A DNA stretch of 58,899 nt from a virus: IMG/VR virus record IMGVR_UViG_3300025083_000028, positions 1-58,899 of that record; one strand, 5' to 3'. The stretch's first letter is position 1; each line of letters opens with the position of its first letter. The position numbers and the translations under genes were made by a program. Shown one piece after another: positions 58,670 to 58,899 of the stretch. Under the pieces are notes generated by a model. It saw only the letters and a program-made list of their open reading frames with translations, had not been told where the DNA came from and did no database searches.

Positions 58670-58899
58670 ATGGCACAAAAACTATCAATGAAAGCCCGGT
58701 TGGCTAAAGCAAAGCGAGACAAGAAATATGCGATGAGCGAATGGGGTAAATACAAGAAGCGTACTGCACAGGCAAAGAAGTGTAAGAAAGGGTTTGATTT
58801 CGATCACAGATTAGGCAAATGTATAAAAGCATCCAAGAACAGAGCCGGTGGAAAAGGCGGTACTAAAAACGAAAAAACCCAAAAGAGGTACGGGTATTA
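58670..58899 (+). CDS. Basic Lys-rich protein (runs off the window, at least 76 aa)
   Basis: ATG at 58670; MAQKLSMKARLAKAKRDKKY, then KKCKKGFDFDHRLGKCIKAS and a Gly/Lys tail. Strongly basic with two Cys in K-K-C-K-K-G-F-x-x-D-x-x-x-x-K-C, similar in style to the small basic genes at 34816-35350. A TATAAT box about 15 bases upstream of the ATG and a divergent orientation suggest this is the first gene of the plus-strand (virion) transcription unit. The 3' end is outside the window. Confidence 0.65.
   Translation, partial: MAQKLSMKARLAKAKRDKKYAMSEWGKYKKRTAQAKKCKKGFDFDHRLGKCIKASKNRAGGKGGTKNEKTQKRYGY

Overview
The window looks like most of the genome of a lytic, short-tailed (podovirus-like) phage of a marine Bacteroidota/Flavobacteriia host. 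Evidence for the host: the DNA is very AT-rich; start codons follow A/T-rich leaders with almost no Shine-Dalgarno motifs, as in Bacteroidota; exported proteins include a CsgG-like protein, lipoproteins and cohesin/dockerin modules typical of that phylum; and the phage carries an initiator tRNA of the kind I associate with Bacteroidota. I see no integrase, repressor-type lysogeny module, transposase or CRISPR array.

Layout. Bases 1-34813 (+) hold the virion genes: fibres (two ending in an S74-type intramolecular chaperone), small proteins including a GroES-like one, terminase, portal, scaffold, major capsid protein, head-tail adaptors, a tail nozzle that appears split in two and carries extra Ig/cadherin-like domains, a GNAT protein, and three ejection proteins. 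The last, 2127 residues, combines a glycine-zipper segment, an HELLH metallopeptidase-like motif and a PD-(D/E)XK-like motif. Bases 34816-35350 (+) encode three very small basic Cys/Lys-rich proteins. Bases 35352-41038 (+) are a lysis/export island: holin-like protein, exported proteins, a cohesin plus dockerin protein, a lipoprotein, a CsgG-like protein, an outer-membrane barrel, an M15 endopeptidase and a spanin-like lipoprotein. A bidirectional terminator at 41043-41065 separates it from the convergent minus-strand half.

Bases 41120-54531 (-) encode DNA metabolism and regulation: class I ribonucleotide reductase, a PD-(D/E)XK resolvase-like nuclease, two MazG-type proteins (one fused to a GIY-YIG-like domain), thymidylate synthase, primase-helicase, SSB-like protein, RecE-like exonuclease, ERF annealing protein, a sigma-70-family factor and an HTH protein, then small conserved proteins. 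No DNA polymerase is recognisable.

Bases 54592-58299 (-) are the presumed early region: very small genes, an RNA cluster (initiator tRNA, a tRNA-shaped element without an anticodon arm, and three other stem-loop RNAs), and eight copies of one phage-specific promoter-like motif. Bases 57440-57719 and 58299-58669 are gene-free and share a duplicated operator plus iteron module, a good candidate for the origin and early control region. At the right end a basic protein gene (+) runs off the window, so transcription diverges from about 58.5 kb. The most unusual parts are the CsgG/cohesin/barrel lysis island, the repeated promoter family beside a phage sigma factor, and the RNA cluster.
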